A stretch of DNA of 64,000 nt. Origin: Collimonas sp. OK242. Lineage in GTDB: Bacteria > Pseudomonadota > Gammaproteobacteria > Burkholderiales > Burkholderiaceae_D. The position numbers were made by a program, and so were the translations under genes. The stretch lies in assembly GCF_900107095.1 (NCBI RefSeq), contig NZ_FNOR01000014.1, positions 1 to 64,000 on the forward strand, read 5' to 3'. Position 1 is the first letter of the stretch, and every line of letters starts with the position of its first letter. This document shows, one piece after another, positions 27,616 through 37,274 of the stretch. The notes beneath the pieces are model-generated. The model did no database searches. It was not told the DNA's origin and was given only the letters and a program-made list of their open reading frames with translations.

Positions 27616-28266
27616 TCAGGCGGCAGCTTTGGCGGGAGCTCCGCCAATCGCATCAAGTTTCAATTGAATCAATTCCTTGCCAGGATTCTTGCTATCCATC
27701 TTATCCAAAGCCAGTTGGTAAGCGGCGCGCGCTTCGTCCAGCTTGTTCTGCGCTACCAGGATGTCGCCCTTGCGATCAGCTGCAGCGCTGGCGAAAGGCG
27801 CCGGCAGGTCTGCCGCCAGCACCTTCAAGCCATCGTCGTAGGCCTTCTGATCCAGCAGGATGCCGGCCAAACGGATTCTGGCCAGCGCCTTGTAGTCTTC
27901 GCTGCGGCCATGATCGACCACCCATTGCAACTGATCTTTCGCTGCGTTCAGATCGTTGGCATCGAAAGCGACCTTGGCGGCCGACAATGCAGCCATGCCG
28001 GCATAGGCGGTGCGGCCGAATTTCTGCTGTATGTCGGCAGCGGCGCGCTGTACCTTGGCATTGTCTTTGCTCGCCACGGCTCTTTGCTGCTCGTCGTAAA
28101 GCTGCGACGCCTGCAACGACTGGCTACGCTGATAGTAATTCCAGCCAGACCAGCCGGCGTAAGCAGCCAGGGCGATAATCACTACCCAGGTCGTCAGATT
28201 GCCGTACTTCTTCCACCAATCCTTAAGCGTTGCCAGTTGTTCCTGTTCGTCGAGATCGAATGCCAT
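27616..28266 (-). CDS. YfgM-family tetratricopeptide protein
   Basis: This inner-membrane-anchored periplasmic protein (216 aa) has a short cytoplasmic N-terminus (FDLDEQEQLATLKDWWKKYGN), one membrane helix (WVVIIALAAYAGWSGWNYYQ) and a TPR-like helical domain. YfgM associates with the SecYEG-PpiD translocon in E. coli. The gene is 21 bp upstream of bamB and likely co-transcribed with it. Confidence 0.9.
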   Translation of the reverse strand: MAFDLDEQEQLATLKDWWKKYGNLTTWVVIIALAAYAGWSGWNYYQRSQSLQASQLYDEQQRAVASKDNAKVQRAAADIQQKFGRTAYAGMAALSAAKVAFDANDLNAAKDQLQWVVDHGRSEDYKALARIRLAGILLDQKAYDDGLKVLAADLPAPFASAAADRKGDILVAQNKLDEARAAYQLALDKMDSKNPGKELIQLKLDAIGGAPAKAAA

Positions 28267-28284
28267 ATGATTTTAGTTTTTAGT

Positions 28285-28337
28285 GATGAATTTAGTGGTG
28301 AACTTGGTGATTAACTTAACGATGAATCTAGTGGTGA
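28285..28337. repeat. Spaced 17-bp duplication across the hisS stop codon
   Basis: gatgaatttagtggtga (28285-28301) and gatgaatctagtggtga (28321-28337) match at 16 of 17 positions. The right copy covers the last His codons and the TAG of hisS (28328-28330). Confidence 0.65.
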
Positions 28338-29707
28338 TAATGAACGTGTTCATGATCGCCATGGTCATGATCGTGGTCGCCGCCGGCGCCGACGATCTGA
28401 TCAACCAGATAATCGCTCACCGCATCGAAAGGTACGACACTTTGATTGCCGGCACTAGCTTTTTCGCCGTCGACTTCGGCACGTAAGGTCTTGACGGTAG
28501 CGGTATGGTTGGCCACTTCGTCTTCGCCGATGATGATAGCGTAGGCGGCGCCGCTGGCGTCCGCGCGCTTCATCTGCGCCTTGAAGCTGCCGCCGGCATT
28601 GGCCGAGGCGCAATGTAGCACAACATCCAGTCCGGCATTGCGTAAACGCTCAGCCAGGACGAACGATTGCAGCTGCGCCGCCTCGCCCTGATGCACCAGG
28701 TAGACGTCGCATTCGTTACGCACGGCTTGCTCGCCGTTGGCGCGCATCAATTCCAGCAAGCGCTCGATACCCATCGCAAAACCGCAGGCCGGCGTCGGCT
28801 TGCCGCCAAACATTTCCACCAGCGGATCGTAACGACCGCCGCCGCACACCGTACCCTGCGAACCGAGTTGATCGGTGACCCACTCAAACACGGTGCGGTT
28901 GTAGTAGTCCATGCCGCGCACCAGGCGCGGGTTGATGGCGAAAGGAATGTTGTTGTGATTCAGGATTTTTTGCACGCCGTCGAAATGGGCGCGCGATTCC
29001 TCACCCAGATAGGCTAGCAATTGCGGCGCGCCGTTGACCATTTCCTGCATGGCCGGATTCTTGGTATCCAGGATGCGCAGCGGATTGCTATGCAAACGCC
29101 GTTGCGCGTCAGTATCCAGCAAAGCCTGATGCTGTTCAAAGTAAGCGATCAGGTCGGCGCGGTGACGATTACGTTCCTCCGCATCGCCGATCGAATTCAA
29201 TTGCAGCTTTACATCCTGCAAACCGAGATCGTCCCACAGCCGTTGACACATCATGATCAGCTCGGCGTCGATATCCGGGCCGGTAAAGCCGATGGCTTCT
29301 GCGCCTACCTGATGAAATTGCCGGTAACGGCCGCGCTGCGGACGCTCGTGGCGGAACATCTGACCGCTGTACCAGAGCCGCTTGGGGCCGTCGTAAGTCA
29401 GATTATGTTCAATCGCGGCGCGCACTACGCCGGCGGTGCTTTCAGGGCGCAAGGTCAGGTTGTCGCCGTTCATCGAATCGATGAACGAGTACATTTCCTT
29501 TTCGACGATGTCGGTCACCGCGCCAAGGCCGCGCGCAAACAATGCGGTGGATTCGACGATGGGCGTACGGATCTGTTGGAAACCGTAGCTCTTCAGCACC
29601 GATTCCACCGTGTTTTCAAACAGCTCCCACAAGGCCGCATCGGCCGGCAGGATATCGTTCATTCCTTTTACGCCGACGATTTTTTCGGCTTTCTTATTTT
29701 CTGACAT
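28328..29707 (-). CDS. hisS: Histidyl-tRNA synthetase with a His/Asp-rich C-terminal tail
   Basis: This class II synthetase charges tRNA-His. The 459-residue protein has motif 2 around [18 protein letters not shown] and [20 protein letters not shown], the HisA-type [15 protein letters not shown] motif, and motif 3 with [14 protein letters not shown]. It also has a C-terminal anticodon-binding domain (about 345-440). It ends in an extra tail of alternating His and acidic residues (ten His within the last 16). The tail is absent from most HisRS proteins. It is encoded in the conserved bamB-yfgM-hisS-ispG order. Confidence 0.97.
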   Translation of the reverse strand: MSENKKAEKIVGVKGMNDILPADAALWELFENTVESVLKSYGFQQIRTPIVESTALFARGLGAVTDIVEKEMYSFIDSMNGDNLTLRPESTAGVVRAAIEHNLTYDGPKRLWYSGQMFRHERPQRGRYRQFHQVGAEAIGFTGPDIDAELIMMCQRLWDDLGLQDVKLQLNSIGDAEERNRHRADLIAYFEQHQALLDTDAQRRLHSNPLRILDTKNPAMQEMVNGAPQLLAYLGEESRAHFDGVQKILNHNNIPFAINPRLVRGMDYYNRTVFEWVTDQLGSQGTVCGGGRYDPLVEMFGGKPTPACGFAMGIERLLELMRANGEQAVRNECDVYLVHQGEAAQLQSFVLAERLRNAGLDVVLHCASANAGGSFKAQMKRADASGAAYAIIIGEDEVANHTATVKTLRAEVDGEKASAGNQSVVPFDAVSDYLVDQIVGAGGDHDHDHGDHEHVHYHH

Positions 29708-29727
29708 TCTTTTTCAATACACCGGTA

Positions 29728-29755
29728 GTGATTAGTATTTCGTGATTAATTTTAG
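29728..29755. repeat. Degenerate tandem 14-bp repeat upstream of hisS
   Basis: gtgattagtatttc (29728-29741) and gtgattaattttag (29742-29755) share about 10 of 14 bases within the 53-bp ispG-hisS spacer. Confidence 0.4.
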
Positions 29756-29760
29756 TCGGA

Positions 29761-31026
29761 TCAAGCTGCGGGCTGAGCGTAATGGCTTTTCACGTAATCC
29801 AGCACCACTGCCTGGAACTCTTCGGCAATCTTGTCGCCGCGCAGGGTCAGCTTTTTCTCGCCATCGATGAACACCGGCGCCGCCGGCGATTCGCCGGTGC
29901 CAGGCAAACTGATGCCGATGTTGGCATGCTTCGATTCGCCAGGGCCGTTCACGATGCAACCCATCACCGCCACATTCATGCCTTCGACGCCGGGATAGGC
30001 TTTTTTCCAGACCGGCATCTGATCGCGCAAATAGGTTTGAATCTTGTCAGCCAGATCCTGGAACACCGTCGAGGTGGTGCGGCCGCAACCAGGGCAGGCA
30101 ATCACCATCGGCGCGAATTTGCGCAAGCCCATGGTTTGCAGGATCTCTTGTCCGACAATCACTTCTCTGGTGCGATCGCCGCCTGGTTCCGGCGTCAGCG
30201 AAATCCGTATGGTGTCGCCAATGCCTTCTTGCAGCAGCACCGACAAGGCTGCCGTCGAAGCGACAATGCCCTTGCTGCCCATGCCGGCTTCGGTCAAGCC
30301 GAGATGCAAGGGATAATCGCAGCGCCGCGCCAGCTCGCGATATACCGCGATCAGATCCTGAACCCCGGATACCTTGCAAGACAAGATGATGCGGTCGCCC
30401 TTCAGGCCCAGCTCTTCCGCTCTTTGCGCGTTCTCTATCGCCGAGGTAACCAAGGCTTCATACATCACCGCCTGCGCTGGCCATGGCTGGCTGCGCAAGG
30501 CGTTTTCATCCATGATACGGGCCAGCAGAGCCTGGTCCAAACTACCCCAGTTGACGCCGATCCGCACCGGTTTATCATACTTGCAGGCAGCCTCGATCAT
30601 TTGCGCAAACTGCGTATCGCGCTTGGCGCCTTTGCCGACGTTGCCCGGATTGATCCGATATTTCGACAATGCCTTGGCGCACTCCGGATAGTCGTTCAAC
30701 AGCGTGTGGCCGTTATAGTGGAAATCTCCAACCAGCGGCACATCTATACCCATCTTGTCCAGCTGCTCGCGGATCGCCGGCACTGCGGCAGCCGCTTCCG
30801 GATTATTTACCGTAATGCGTACCAGCTCGGAACCGGCGCGCGCCAGATCCTTGATCTGGATCGCGGTGCCGACGGCGTCAGCGGTATCGGTATTGGTCAT
30901 GGACTGCACCACTACCGGCGCGCCGCCGCCAACCATTATCTTGCGTTCGCCATAACTGATCAGCGCGCTGCGGCTAAGGCGGCGCACGCTGGGACCTGAG
31001 CCGATCGGCAGATTTGTTTGCGGCAT
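29761..31026 (-). CDS. ispG: 4-hydroxy-3-methylbut-2-en-1-yl diphosphate synthase (IspG)
   Basis: This [4Fe-4S] enzyme reductively converts MEcPP to HMBPP in the MEP isoprenoid pathway. It has an N-terminal TIM barrel and a C-terminal Fe-S domain with CPGCGRT and [10 protein letters not shown] providing the cluster cysteines. I chose ATG 31026 ([11 protein letters not shown]); the longer frame starts with GTG ten codons earlier and adds only a charged stretch. It is 32 bp downstream of rodZ. Confidence 0.95.
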   Translation of the reverse strand: MPQTNLPIGSGPSVRRLSRSALISYGERKIMVGGGAPVVVQSMTNTDTADAVGTAIQIKDLARAGSELVRITVNNPEAAAAVPAIREQLDKMGIDVPLVGDFHYNGHTLLNDYPECAKALSKYRINPGNVGKGAKRDTQFAQMIEAACKYDKPVRIGVNWGSLDQALLARIMDENALRSQPWPAQAVMYEALVTSAIENAQRAEELGLKGDRIILSCKVSGVQDLIAVYRELARRCDYPLHLGLTEAGMGSKGIVASTAALSVLLQEGIGDTIRISLTPEPGGDRTREVIVGQEILQTMGLRKFAPMVIACPGCGRTTSTVFQDLADKIQTYLRDQMPVWKKAYPGVEGMNVAVMGCIVNGPGESKHANIGISLPGTGESPAAPVFIDGEKKLTLRGDKIAEEFQAVVLDYVKSHYAQPAA

Positions 31027-31058
31027 GGGTTTCTCTCGCTTCTCTCTCTCGGCCACGC

Positions 31059-32066
31059 TTATTTCAAGCTCACTCTGGCCACATTCGTTTTGGAGCCGGC
31101 CTTCAGATCCAGCGGCGCGCCGCGCAATGTAGCGTCGACACCGGCAATATTACCGATAATGGCATTGACCGGTTGCGACATATCGACCGCTTCCGTGCTG
31201 CCCGCCTTGGCCAGGCGCGAGATCAGCACGGTGTTGTCGGCGCGCTTGATTTCGACCCACGAATCCTGCCGGAAATTCAGGACCAGTTCGCCGCCACCGC
31301 CGGCAGCCGGATTAGCTGCCGCGGTGTTTGTTACGTTATTTGTTGCGACATTTGTTGCGGCGTCAGCAGCAGCGTTTGCCGGCGCAGCATTCGCGTCCGC
31401 TTCAGAACCAGCCGCACCATTTGCTTGCGCAGTTGGAGCAGCAGTCAAAGCAGCGTTAGCTGCAGCATCGGCCGCTTGCAATTCTGCGGCTACAACAGGC
31501 ACGCTGGCCTTATCTTCGCCGCCGGCTGCAAAGGCGGCCGCCGCGGCAGGCGACTTTGCAGTCAACGACTGTATTGCGTTCTGCAGACCTGGCAATACGT
31601 CAAACCGTATCGCCACAGCCAGCAGCAATAGCAGCACAGCCAGCACCACCAGCCATTTATAGGCAAATTTACTACGCCCCATCAAATGGAAGGGCGACTC
31701 GGAGAAAGGCGTCGACAACTGGCTATGGATCGGGCTGACCGCCGGTTGCGCTGCAACTGCCGGCGAAATGGTCGCCAACAAGGCCGTCGCGTCCAGACCC
31801 AGCAATTTTGCGTAGGAACGGATAAAACCGCGCGTCATCACCATGGTCGGCAAAGCGGCATAATTGTCGGCTTCGATGGCGTCGATCTGACGTGGCGCCA
31901 GCTTCAGGTGGCTGGCCACATCCGGCACCGACCAGCCGAGCTGCTCGCGCTTGCTGGCCAGTTGCGCGCCGAGCGAGAGCTGGCCGGCACCAGCGGTTTC
32001 GGGCACGACGTGCTCCACATCTGCCGACCCGGCATATTCAGCTTTCAGCTGTTCAGGCTCACTCAT
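31059..32066 (-). CDS. rodZ: RodZ-like helix-turn-helix membrane protein
   Basis: RodZ links MreB to the cell-wall elongation machinery. It has an N-terminal HTH_25 domain ([24 protein letters not shown]), then a Ser/Pro linker. A transmembrane helix ([16 protein letters not shown]) leads to an Ala/Asn-rich periplasmic linker and a C-terminal DUF4115 beta domain ([18 protein letters not shown]). The ATG at 32066 has GGAG six bases upstream and overlaps the end of the pilF-like gene by eight bases. The start 15 codons upstream is less likely. Confidence 0.9.
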   Translation of the reverse strand: MSEPEQLKAEYAGSADVEHVVPETAGAGQLSLGAQLASKREQLGWSVPDVASHLKLAPRQIDAIEADNYAALPTMVMTRGFIRSYAKLLGLDATALLATISPAVAAQPAVSPIHSQLSTPFSESPFHLMGRSKFAYKWLVVLAVLLLLLAVAIRFDVLPGLQNAIQSLTAKSPAAAAAFAAGGEDKASVPVVAAELQAADAAANAALTAAPTAQANGAAGSEADANAAPANAAADAATNVATNNVTNTAAANPAAGGGGELVLNFRQDSWVEIKRADNTVLISRLAKAGSTEAVDMSQPVNAIIGNIAGVDATLRGAPLDLKAGSKTNVARVSLK

Positions 32067-32901
32067 TAAATGCTCCGCGCTGGTACGCTGCGAACTCCGA
32101 GGAGTTGCCAAACCGACGGCGTAATTGCGTCACCAAACTTGCTTCTGCAGCTGTGTCACCCAACTTTCGCTCCACTTTGATTGCGGTCCATAGTGCTTCC
32201 GCATTTTGCACATCGTTTTTTAATACGAGACCAATATAAAACCGAGCCCGCTCGTAATCGTTACGGTCATACGCCAGCTGCGCCAGCTTGGCATTCGTCA
32301 GAGGATTGCCGGCGTCAAACTGGAAGGCTTGCGACAGATAGCGTTGCGCCGCCACGGTGTCGTTGAATTTGAGACTGCAAACACCGGCATTCGTCAGCGC
32401 CTTTGCCGGCGACTGGTAGTTACGGCTTTTCAGGGCGGTCTCGAAATGCGCAATCGACTCCTTCGGCCGTCCGGTCTGGCACAGGAACCAGCCATAGTTA
32501 TTGGCATAGTCCGGATTGTTCGGGGCGCTCCGCAAGGCACGCTGAAAATTATCGTCGGCCAGCCGGTTCTCACCCATTTCCATATAGATCAGTCCGCGCA
32601 CGCTATAGGCATCGGCCAGCTCGGGATCTGCCGCCACGGCCTGCTTGATCTCGTCCAGCGCCACCGCCAGCTGGTGCTGCTCGTAATAGCCGACTGCCAG
32701 CTGCAGACGAATGCCGGCCCGGCGTTGCGCTTCGGTCTGATCGGAGCTGGTGGCCAGTTCGCGGCGCGAACCGCCCTCGCTGTCGCTGCTAAGCGGTTGA
32801 TTGCCGCAAGCACTCAAGCCAGTCAATAGCGACAACGCGGTCGCGGCGAACAGCAGCCGGCCATGCCAGCCCTCCAGCTTGCTACTTACTTGTTTTATCA
32901 C
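32059..32901 (-). CDS. pilF: Type IV pilus biogenesis/stability lipoprotein PilF/PilW
   Basis: This TPR pilotin-type lipoprotein helps the PilQ secretin reach the outer membrane. The 280-residue protein has an N-terminal signal with lipobox LSAC ([17 protein letters not shown]), then about six TPR units ([58 protein letters not shown]). It overlaps the rlmN stop by four bases and the rodZ start by eight, so the three genes are translationally linked. Confidence 0.9.
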   Translation of the reverse strand: MIKQVSSKLEGWHGRLLFAATALSLLTGLSACGNQPLSSDSEGGSRRELATSSDQTEAQRRAGIRLQLAVGYYEQHQLAVALDEIKQAVAADPELADAYSVRGLIYMEMGENRLADDNFQRALRSAPNNPDYANNYGWFLCQTGRPKESIAHFETALKSRNYQSPAKALTNAGVCSLKFNDTVAAQRYLSQAFQFDAGNPLTNAKLAQLAYDRNDYERARFYIGLVLKNDVQNAEALWTAIKVERKLGDTAAEASLVTQLRRRFGNSSEFAAYQRGAFNE

Positions 32902-34073
32902 TGAGACACCTCGATGATGCGGCCAAAATTCTTGCCGAATTTTTGTTGATATTCGGTCATTTTCTGCATCCGCTCCTGCACCTTCGTCCTATCCTGCACC
33001 TCGCCGGCGAGCTGGCCGCAAGCAGCATCGATATCGTCGCCGCGCGTCTTGCGCACGGTGGTGACGATGCCGGCGTCCATCAGGATCTGGGCAAAGGCTT
33101 TGATGCGCGGATTATTCGAGCGCTTCAAACCGGATTCCGGGAACGGATTGAACGGAATCAGATTGAATTTGCAAGGGACCGCAGGTCCGCCTGCCTGGCC
33201 CTGCACCAGGGCGATCAATTCGCGTGCATGGGCGTCGGTATCGTTGACGTCGTCCAGCATGCAGTACTCGAAGGTAATGAAGTCGCGCGGCGCGAACTCC
33301 AGATAGCGCTTGCAGGCGGCCATCAGTTCGCGCAGCGGATATTTCTTGTTCAGCGGCACCAGGCCGTCACGCAAGGTGTCATTGGAAGCATGCAGCGATA
33401 CCGCCATCGCCACCGCACAATCCTGTGACAGCTTATCGATCATCGGCACCACGCCGCTGGTAGACAGAGTCACCCGGCGACGCGACAAACCGTAGGCGTT
33501 ATCGTCAAGCATCAACTTGAGCGCCGTCACTGTCGGTTCGTAGTTCAACAAGGGCTCGCCCATGCCCATCATCACCACGTTGGTGATCTGGCGCTCGCCT
33601 TTATGGCCCGGCTCGACGCCCTTGGATTTGCGCAGCTCGAATTCAGCCATCCACAATTGGCCGATAATTTCACCGACCGTCAGATTGCGGCTGAAGCCTT
33701 GCTTGCCGGTAGAGCAAAAGCGGCAATTCACCGCACAGCCGGCCTGCGTCGAAATACACAGGGTGCCGCGGTTCTCTTCGGGGATAAACACCGTCTCCAC
33801 CGCATTGCCTTGACCAACATCGAGCAGCCACTTGCGCGTGCCGTCGGTCGAGGTGTGGTCGCTGATCACGGCGGGAGCGGCGATCAGCGCCCGGGTAGCG
33901 AGCTTGTCACGCAATGACTTGGCCAGGTCGGTCATTGCATCGAAATCGTGTGCGCCGAATTGATGAATCCAGCGCAGCAGTTGCTTTGCGCGAAACGGCT
34001 TCTCACCCAACTCGCCGCAATAAGCGGTCAGTTGTGCGGGATCCAGATCCAGCAGGTTGGTGAGAGCAGTCAT
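32898..34073 (-). CDS. rlmN: 23S rRNA/tRNA adenine-C2 methyltransferase RlmN
   Basis: This radical-SAM enzyme methylates A2503 of 23S rRNA and A37 of some tRNAs. The 391-residue protein has the cluster motif C113-AVN-C117-RF-C120, the SAM-binding [12 protein letters not shown] and a conserved C-terminal Cys within DIDAACGQL. It precedes pilF with a four-base overlap. Its leader contains a structured sequence (34093-34144) similar to one upstream of rlmD. Confidence 0.97.
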   Translation of the reverse strand: MTALTNLLDLDPAQLTAYCGELGEKPFRAKQLLRWIHQFGAHDFDAMTDLAKSLRDKLATRALIAAPAVISDHTSTDGTRKWLLDVGQGNAVETVFIPEENRGTLCISTQAGCAVNCRFCSTGKQGFSRNLTVGEIIGQLWMAEFELRKSKGVEPGHKGERQITNVVMMGMGEPLLNYEPTVTALKLMLDDNAYGLSRRRVTLSTSGVVPMIDKLSQDCAVAMAVSLHASNDTLRDGLVPLNKKYPLRELMAACKRYLEFAPRDFITFEYCMLDDVNDTDAHARELIALVQGQAGGPAVPCKFNLIPFNPFPESGLKRSNNPRIKAFAQILMDAGIVTTVRKTRGDDIDAACGQLAGEVQDRTKVQERMQKMTEYQQKFGKNFGRIIEVSQ

Positions 34074-34092
34074 GGCATTTCCAATTTAAAAT

Positions 34093-34144
34093 AATTGCGG
34101 GACAGAGTTTAAAAGCAGCCAAGTGCGGCGAATTACCCCGTCCC
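34093..34144 (-). promoter_or_regulatory. Structured element upstream of rlmN (copy 1)
   Basis: On the minus strand GGGAC (34140-34144) can pair with GTCCC (34098-34102), enclosing a conserved GTAATTCGCCGCA and a short inner hairpin. The element lies 19-70 bases before the rlmN ATG. It aligns with 37122-37182 upstream of rlmD over its whole length apart from a shorter inner hairpin. The outer-stem pair C-G here is A-T there. It could be a leader RNA or protein-binding site. Confidence 0.55.
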
Positions 34145-34289
34145 CCAACCAAGTAAATAAAACATTTAAAGCAACTACATCAGTTTGCAAAGCAAGTCAC
34201 AAACAAGTTTTGACTTATTTTGACTTGCCTGCAGTACTTATTTACAGCATCTATTTACGACAATTACTTAAGACACCTACTTGCGACAA
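34145..34289. other. AT-rich ndk-rlmN spacer with short repeats
   Basis: ttttgactta (34208-34217) and ttttgacttg (34218-34227) are a near-exact tandem pair, and cgacaatta occurs twice (34258-34266 and 34283-34291). I see no gene or clear terminator. Confidence 0.45.
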
Positions 34290-34700
34290 TTAGGCTGCTG
34301 GGAAGAAATAAGCGATTTCAACTTTTGCCGCTTCTACTGCATCCGAACCGTGTACTGCGTTAGCGTCGATCGAATCAGCGAAATCAGCACGGATGGTGCC
34401 TTTTTCTGCCTTCTTAGGATCGGTTGCGCCCATCAGGTCGCGGTGCTTCAATACTGCGTTTTCGCCTTCCAGCGCTTGAATCATTACTGGGCCGGAGATC
34501 ATGAAATCAACCAGGTCTTTGAAGAAAGGACGCTCGCGGTGAACCGCGTAGAAACCTTCGGCTTCTGCGCGCGACAGATGTGTCATGCGGGCAGCAACGA
34601 TTTTCAGGCCGGCGTTTTCAAAACGGGTGTAAATTTGGCCGATTACGTTCTTTGCGACTGCGTCCGGTTTGATAATCGACAGGGTGCGTTCAATTGCCAT
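34290..34700 (-). CDS. ndk: Nucleoside diphosphate kinase
   Basis: The enzyme transfers the gamma-phosphate between nucleoside triphosphates and diphosphates through a phosphohistidine. The 136-residue protein is slightly shorter than the usual 141-143. It has [10 protein letters not shown] (K11) and the active-site NAVHGSD with H117. It is highly expressed in most bacteria, and the codon use here is clean. It is upstream of rlmN in the same direction. Confidence 0.97.
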   Translation of the reverse strand: MAIERTLSIIKPDAVAKNVIGQIYTRFENAGLKIVAARMTHLSRAEAEGFYAVHRERPFFKDLVDFMISGPVMIQALEGENAVLKHRDLMGATDPKKAEKGTIRADFADSIDANAVHGSDAVEAAKVEIAYFFPAA

Positions 34701-34980
34701 CTGAAAAACTCCAATAAAAAGAAAGGGTTAAGGTGCGTATTTAAATGATCGCCTAATGATTCGAAACGAATTCTAACTAATTCAATCAACCTTTGATTTT
34801 AACACGAAACACCCATATAGAATCGTCATAAGCAGCCAAAACGCAAGCTGCCGATCATTAAGAAGCGCAGACAGCCTGCAGAGAACCACTTTGCGGCTGT
34901 ACTGTCTGATGTAAAGATGCGTTGGTAAATGCTATGATCGCAACAGTTTAATACTTTTGCAATTTTCAAAGGAGTCCCTG
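34701..34980. other. Divergent intergenic region, ndk / Bax-inhibitor-1 gene
   Basis: 280 AT-rich bases hold the promoters of both divergent genes. A TATGAT at about 34931-34936 is a possible -10 for the rightward gene. No small gene is convincing. Confidence 0.4.
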
Positions 34981-35676
34981 ATGGATCAAAATCTGCAATC
35001 GACCTACTCGCCGGGCAGCACCGCACTGAGCGCGCAGCACCGCGTACTGCGCAATACGTACTGGCTGCTGGCGCTGTCCATGCTGCCGACGATTGCCGGC
35101 GCCTGGCTTGGAGTACAGATGGATTTCAGTTTCTTTAGAAACAGTCCGCTGATCGGCTTCATGGCCTTCATGGCCGTCGCATTTGGTTTCTTTTATGCAA
35201 TTGAAAAGACCAAAAACACCGGCTGGGGCGTATTGCTCTTGCTCGGCTTCACCTTCTTCATGGGCCTGATGCTGTCGCGCCTGATCGGCCATACACTGGT
35301 CGGCTTCTCCAACGGCGCCACGCTGATCATGATGGCGTTCGGCGGCACCGCCAGTGTTTTTGTCGTGATGGCAAGTATCGCAACGGTCAGCAAGCGCGAT
35401 TTCTCGAACATGGGGAAATGGCTGTTTGCCGGCGTAGTGGTGCTGTTGCTGGCGTCTCTGGCGAATGTTTTCCTGCAGGTGCCAGCGCTCTACTTGGCGG
35501 TATCGGTAATCGCCATCGCGATTTTCTCTGCCTATATCTTGTATGACGTACAACGCATCATCAATGGCGGCGAGACCAATTACATCTCCGCAACACTGAA
35601 CCTGTACCTGGATGTCTACAACATCTTTGTCAATCTGCTTTCCCTGTTAGGCATTTTCGGCGGCAACCGGAACTGA
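34981..35676 (+). CDS. Bax inhibitor-1/YccA family membrane protein
   Basis: This inner-membrane protein has seven predicted helices and about 231 residues. It ends with the family C-terminal block DVYNIFVNLLSLLGIFGG and contains FSAYILYDVQRIINGGETNYI with the conserved Asp pair region. E. coli YccA of this family inhibits FtsH and YbhL is related. The presence of hflK/hflC in the window is compatible with, but does not prove, such a role. The ATG at 34981 follows AAAGGAG at a good distance. Confidence 0.9.
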   Translation: MDQNLQSTYSPGSTALSAQHRVLRNTYWLLALSMLPTIAGAWLGVQMDFSFFRNSPLIGFMAFMAVAFGFFYAIEKTKNTGWGVLLLLGFTFFMGLMLSRLIGHTLVGFSNGATLIMMAFGGTASVFVVMASIATVSKRDFSNMGKWLFAGVVVLLLASLANVFLQVPALYLAVSVIAIAIFSAYILYDVQRIINGGETNYISATLNLYLDVYNIFVNLLSLLGIFGGNRN

Positions 35677-35696
35677 GCAAAACTGGATGTTCATGC

Positions 35697-35724
35697 AAAA
35701 AACCGGCCTTTTGGCCGGTTTTTT
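35697..35724. terminator. Bidirectional terminator
   Basis: aaaaaaccggcc (35697-35708) and ggccggtttttt (35713-35724) form a 12-bp stem with a TTTT loop. It has a T-run on both strands and serves the Bax-inhibitor gene and the convergent rlmD gene. Confidence 0.9.
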
Positions 35725-35746
35725 ATTTGCAGTCTTATTTGCAGCC
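35723..35746. repeat. Tandem 12-bp duplication (ttatttgcagtc / ttatttgcagcc)
   Basis: The copies differ at one of 12 positions and follow the terminator, just before the rlmD stop codon. Confidence 0.55.
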
Positions 35747-35756
35747 GCAAGCCCGG

Positions 35757-37109
35757 TCAAGGCAAATCAAACACCGCAATCGACTCCACGTGCGCAGTGT
35801 GCGGGAACATGTTCACCACCCCGGCCTGGCTCAAGCGATAGCCGCCCGCCGTCAGCAAGCCGGCGTCACGCGCCAGGGTCGAAGGGTTGCAGGAGACGTA
35901 CACAATCCGCTTCGGCATCATCGATGCCTGGCCAATTGCAGCCAGGCCAACGATCGCCTCACACACCGCCGCTGCGCCATCGCGCGGCGGATCGATCAGC
36001 ATCCGGTCGAACTTGCCCAGCGCGACAAAATCCTCGGCGCTGGCCTCAAACAGGTTGCGGCAATAGAAGGTGGTCTTCTCACCCAGTTGATTCACCGCGG
36101 CATTCTCGCCTGCGCGGTTAATCAAAGCCTGGCTACCCTCGATGCCGACTACCTCCACCGCCTGGGTGGCTAAAGGCAGAGTGAAATTTCCCAGGCCGCA
36201 AAACAGATCGGCCACTCGCTCATGCGGCTGCACATCCAGCAAACGCAAGGCACGCGCCACCATTACCCGGTTGATCTGGTGATTCACCTGAGTGAAATCG
36301 GTGGGCTTGAAAGGCATGCGTACGCCGAATTCCGGCAGGGTGTAATACAACTCGCTCTGCTCCGGATAAAACGGATAGGCGCTGTCCGGGCCCGCGGTTT
36401 GCAGCCACCAGTTGACTTGATATTGATCGGCAAATGCTTTCAGCTTGACTTCGTCGTCTGCCGTCAACCCAGCCATGATGCGCAGTACCAGTGCCGTAAC
36501 CTTGCCCTGCGGCCCTTCGCCGATCGCCAGTTCGATCTGCGGAATATGGTCAATCAGGCTCAGCGAAGCGATCAGGTGACGCAAGGGCACCAGCATCGCT
36601 GACACATTCGCAGGCAAGACTTCACAGGCCTTCATGTCCGTGACGAAAGATGATTTTCTTTCATGGAAACCGACCAGCACCCCGCCTTTTTTAGGCACAT
36701 TGCGCACTGAAATACGGGCGCGGTAGCGATAACCCCAGGTCGGCCCGTAAATCGGGCGCAACATGGATTCCGCCTTGACCTTGCCGATATGCCACAAATT
36801 ATCTTCCAATACCCGCTGCTTGATGGCTACCTGCGCAGTCGGCTCCAGGTGTTGCATGGCGCAGCCGCCGCACAGGCCGAACACCGCACAGCGCGGCTTC
36901 ACCCGCAATACCGATTCCTTGTGCAGGGCGGTCATGGTGGCCGCTTCCCATTTCGGCTTCTTGCGATACGACACGAAACTCACGCGTTCGCCCGGCAAAG
37001 CGCCCTCAACAAAAATGACCTTGCCCTGGCTGCCGTCTTCATTTTCCAGATGGCCGATCCCGCGCGCATCCATGTCGAGGGATTTGATATCGATAGTATC
37101 TTGTTGCAT
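35757..37109 (-). CDS. rlmD: 23S rRNA (uracil-1939-C5)-methyltransferase RlmD
   Basis: This SAM-dependent RNA methyltransferase makes m5U1939. It has an N-terminal TRAM domain (IKSLDMDARGIGHLE), an Fe-S cysteine cluster (CAVFGLCGGC), the SAM-binding LFCGLGNFTLPLA, and the catalytic motif YVSCNPSTLARD with its nucleophilic Cys. I chose ATG 37109 (MQQDTIDIKSLD), since the longer frame adds an unconserved stretch that overlaps the upstream repeat element. It is downstream of rpoS. Confidence 0.95.
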   Translation of the reverse strand: MQQDTIDIKSLDMDARGIGHLENEDGSQGKVIFVEGALPGERVSFVSYRKKPKWEAATMTALHKESVLRVKPRCAVFGLCGGCAMQHLEPTAQVAIKQRVLEDNLWHIGKVKAESMLRPIYGPTWGYRYRARISVRNVPKKGGVLVGFHERKSSFVTDMKACEVLPANVSAMLVPLRHLIASLSLIDHIPQIELAIGEGPQGKVTALVLRIMAGLTADDEVKLKAFADQYQVNWWLQTAGPDSAYPFYPEQSELYYTLPEFGVRMPFKPTDFTQVNHQINRVMVARALRLLDVQPHERVADLFCGLGNFTLPLATQAVEVVGIEGSQALINRAGENAAVNQLGEKTTFYCRNLFEASAEDFVALGKFDRMLIDPPRDGAAAVCEAIVGLAAIGQASMMPKRIVYVSCNPSTLARDAGLLTAGGYRLSQAGVVNMFPHTAHVESIAVFDLP

Positions 37110-37121
37110 AGAAAATTCTAG

Positions 37122-37182
37122 AATTGCGGGAAAGTGTTCAAGAGCCGCCAAGGCCTGCCTTGCGGCGAATTACGCTGTTCCC
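37122..37182 (-). promoter_or_regulatory. Structured element upstream of rlmD (copy 2)
   Basis: On the minus strand GGGAA (37178-37182) can pair with TTCCC (37127-37131). Inside is GTAATTCGCCGCA (37162-37174 region) and a strong hairpin GCCGC-AAGG-CAGG-CCTT-GGCGGC. It lies 13-73 bases before the rlmD ATG, the same position as copy 1 relative to rlmN. Confidence 0.55.
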
Positions 37183-37274
37183 GGCTGATCGGATAAAGGG
37201 GTGGATTATAAAGAAAAATAGCGGCGACGCCATATTTGCCCGCATGGGCGCCTTATGTCGACCTTATGCCCAAG

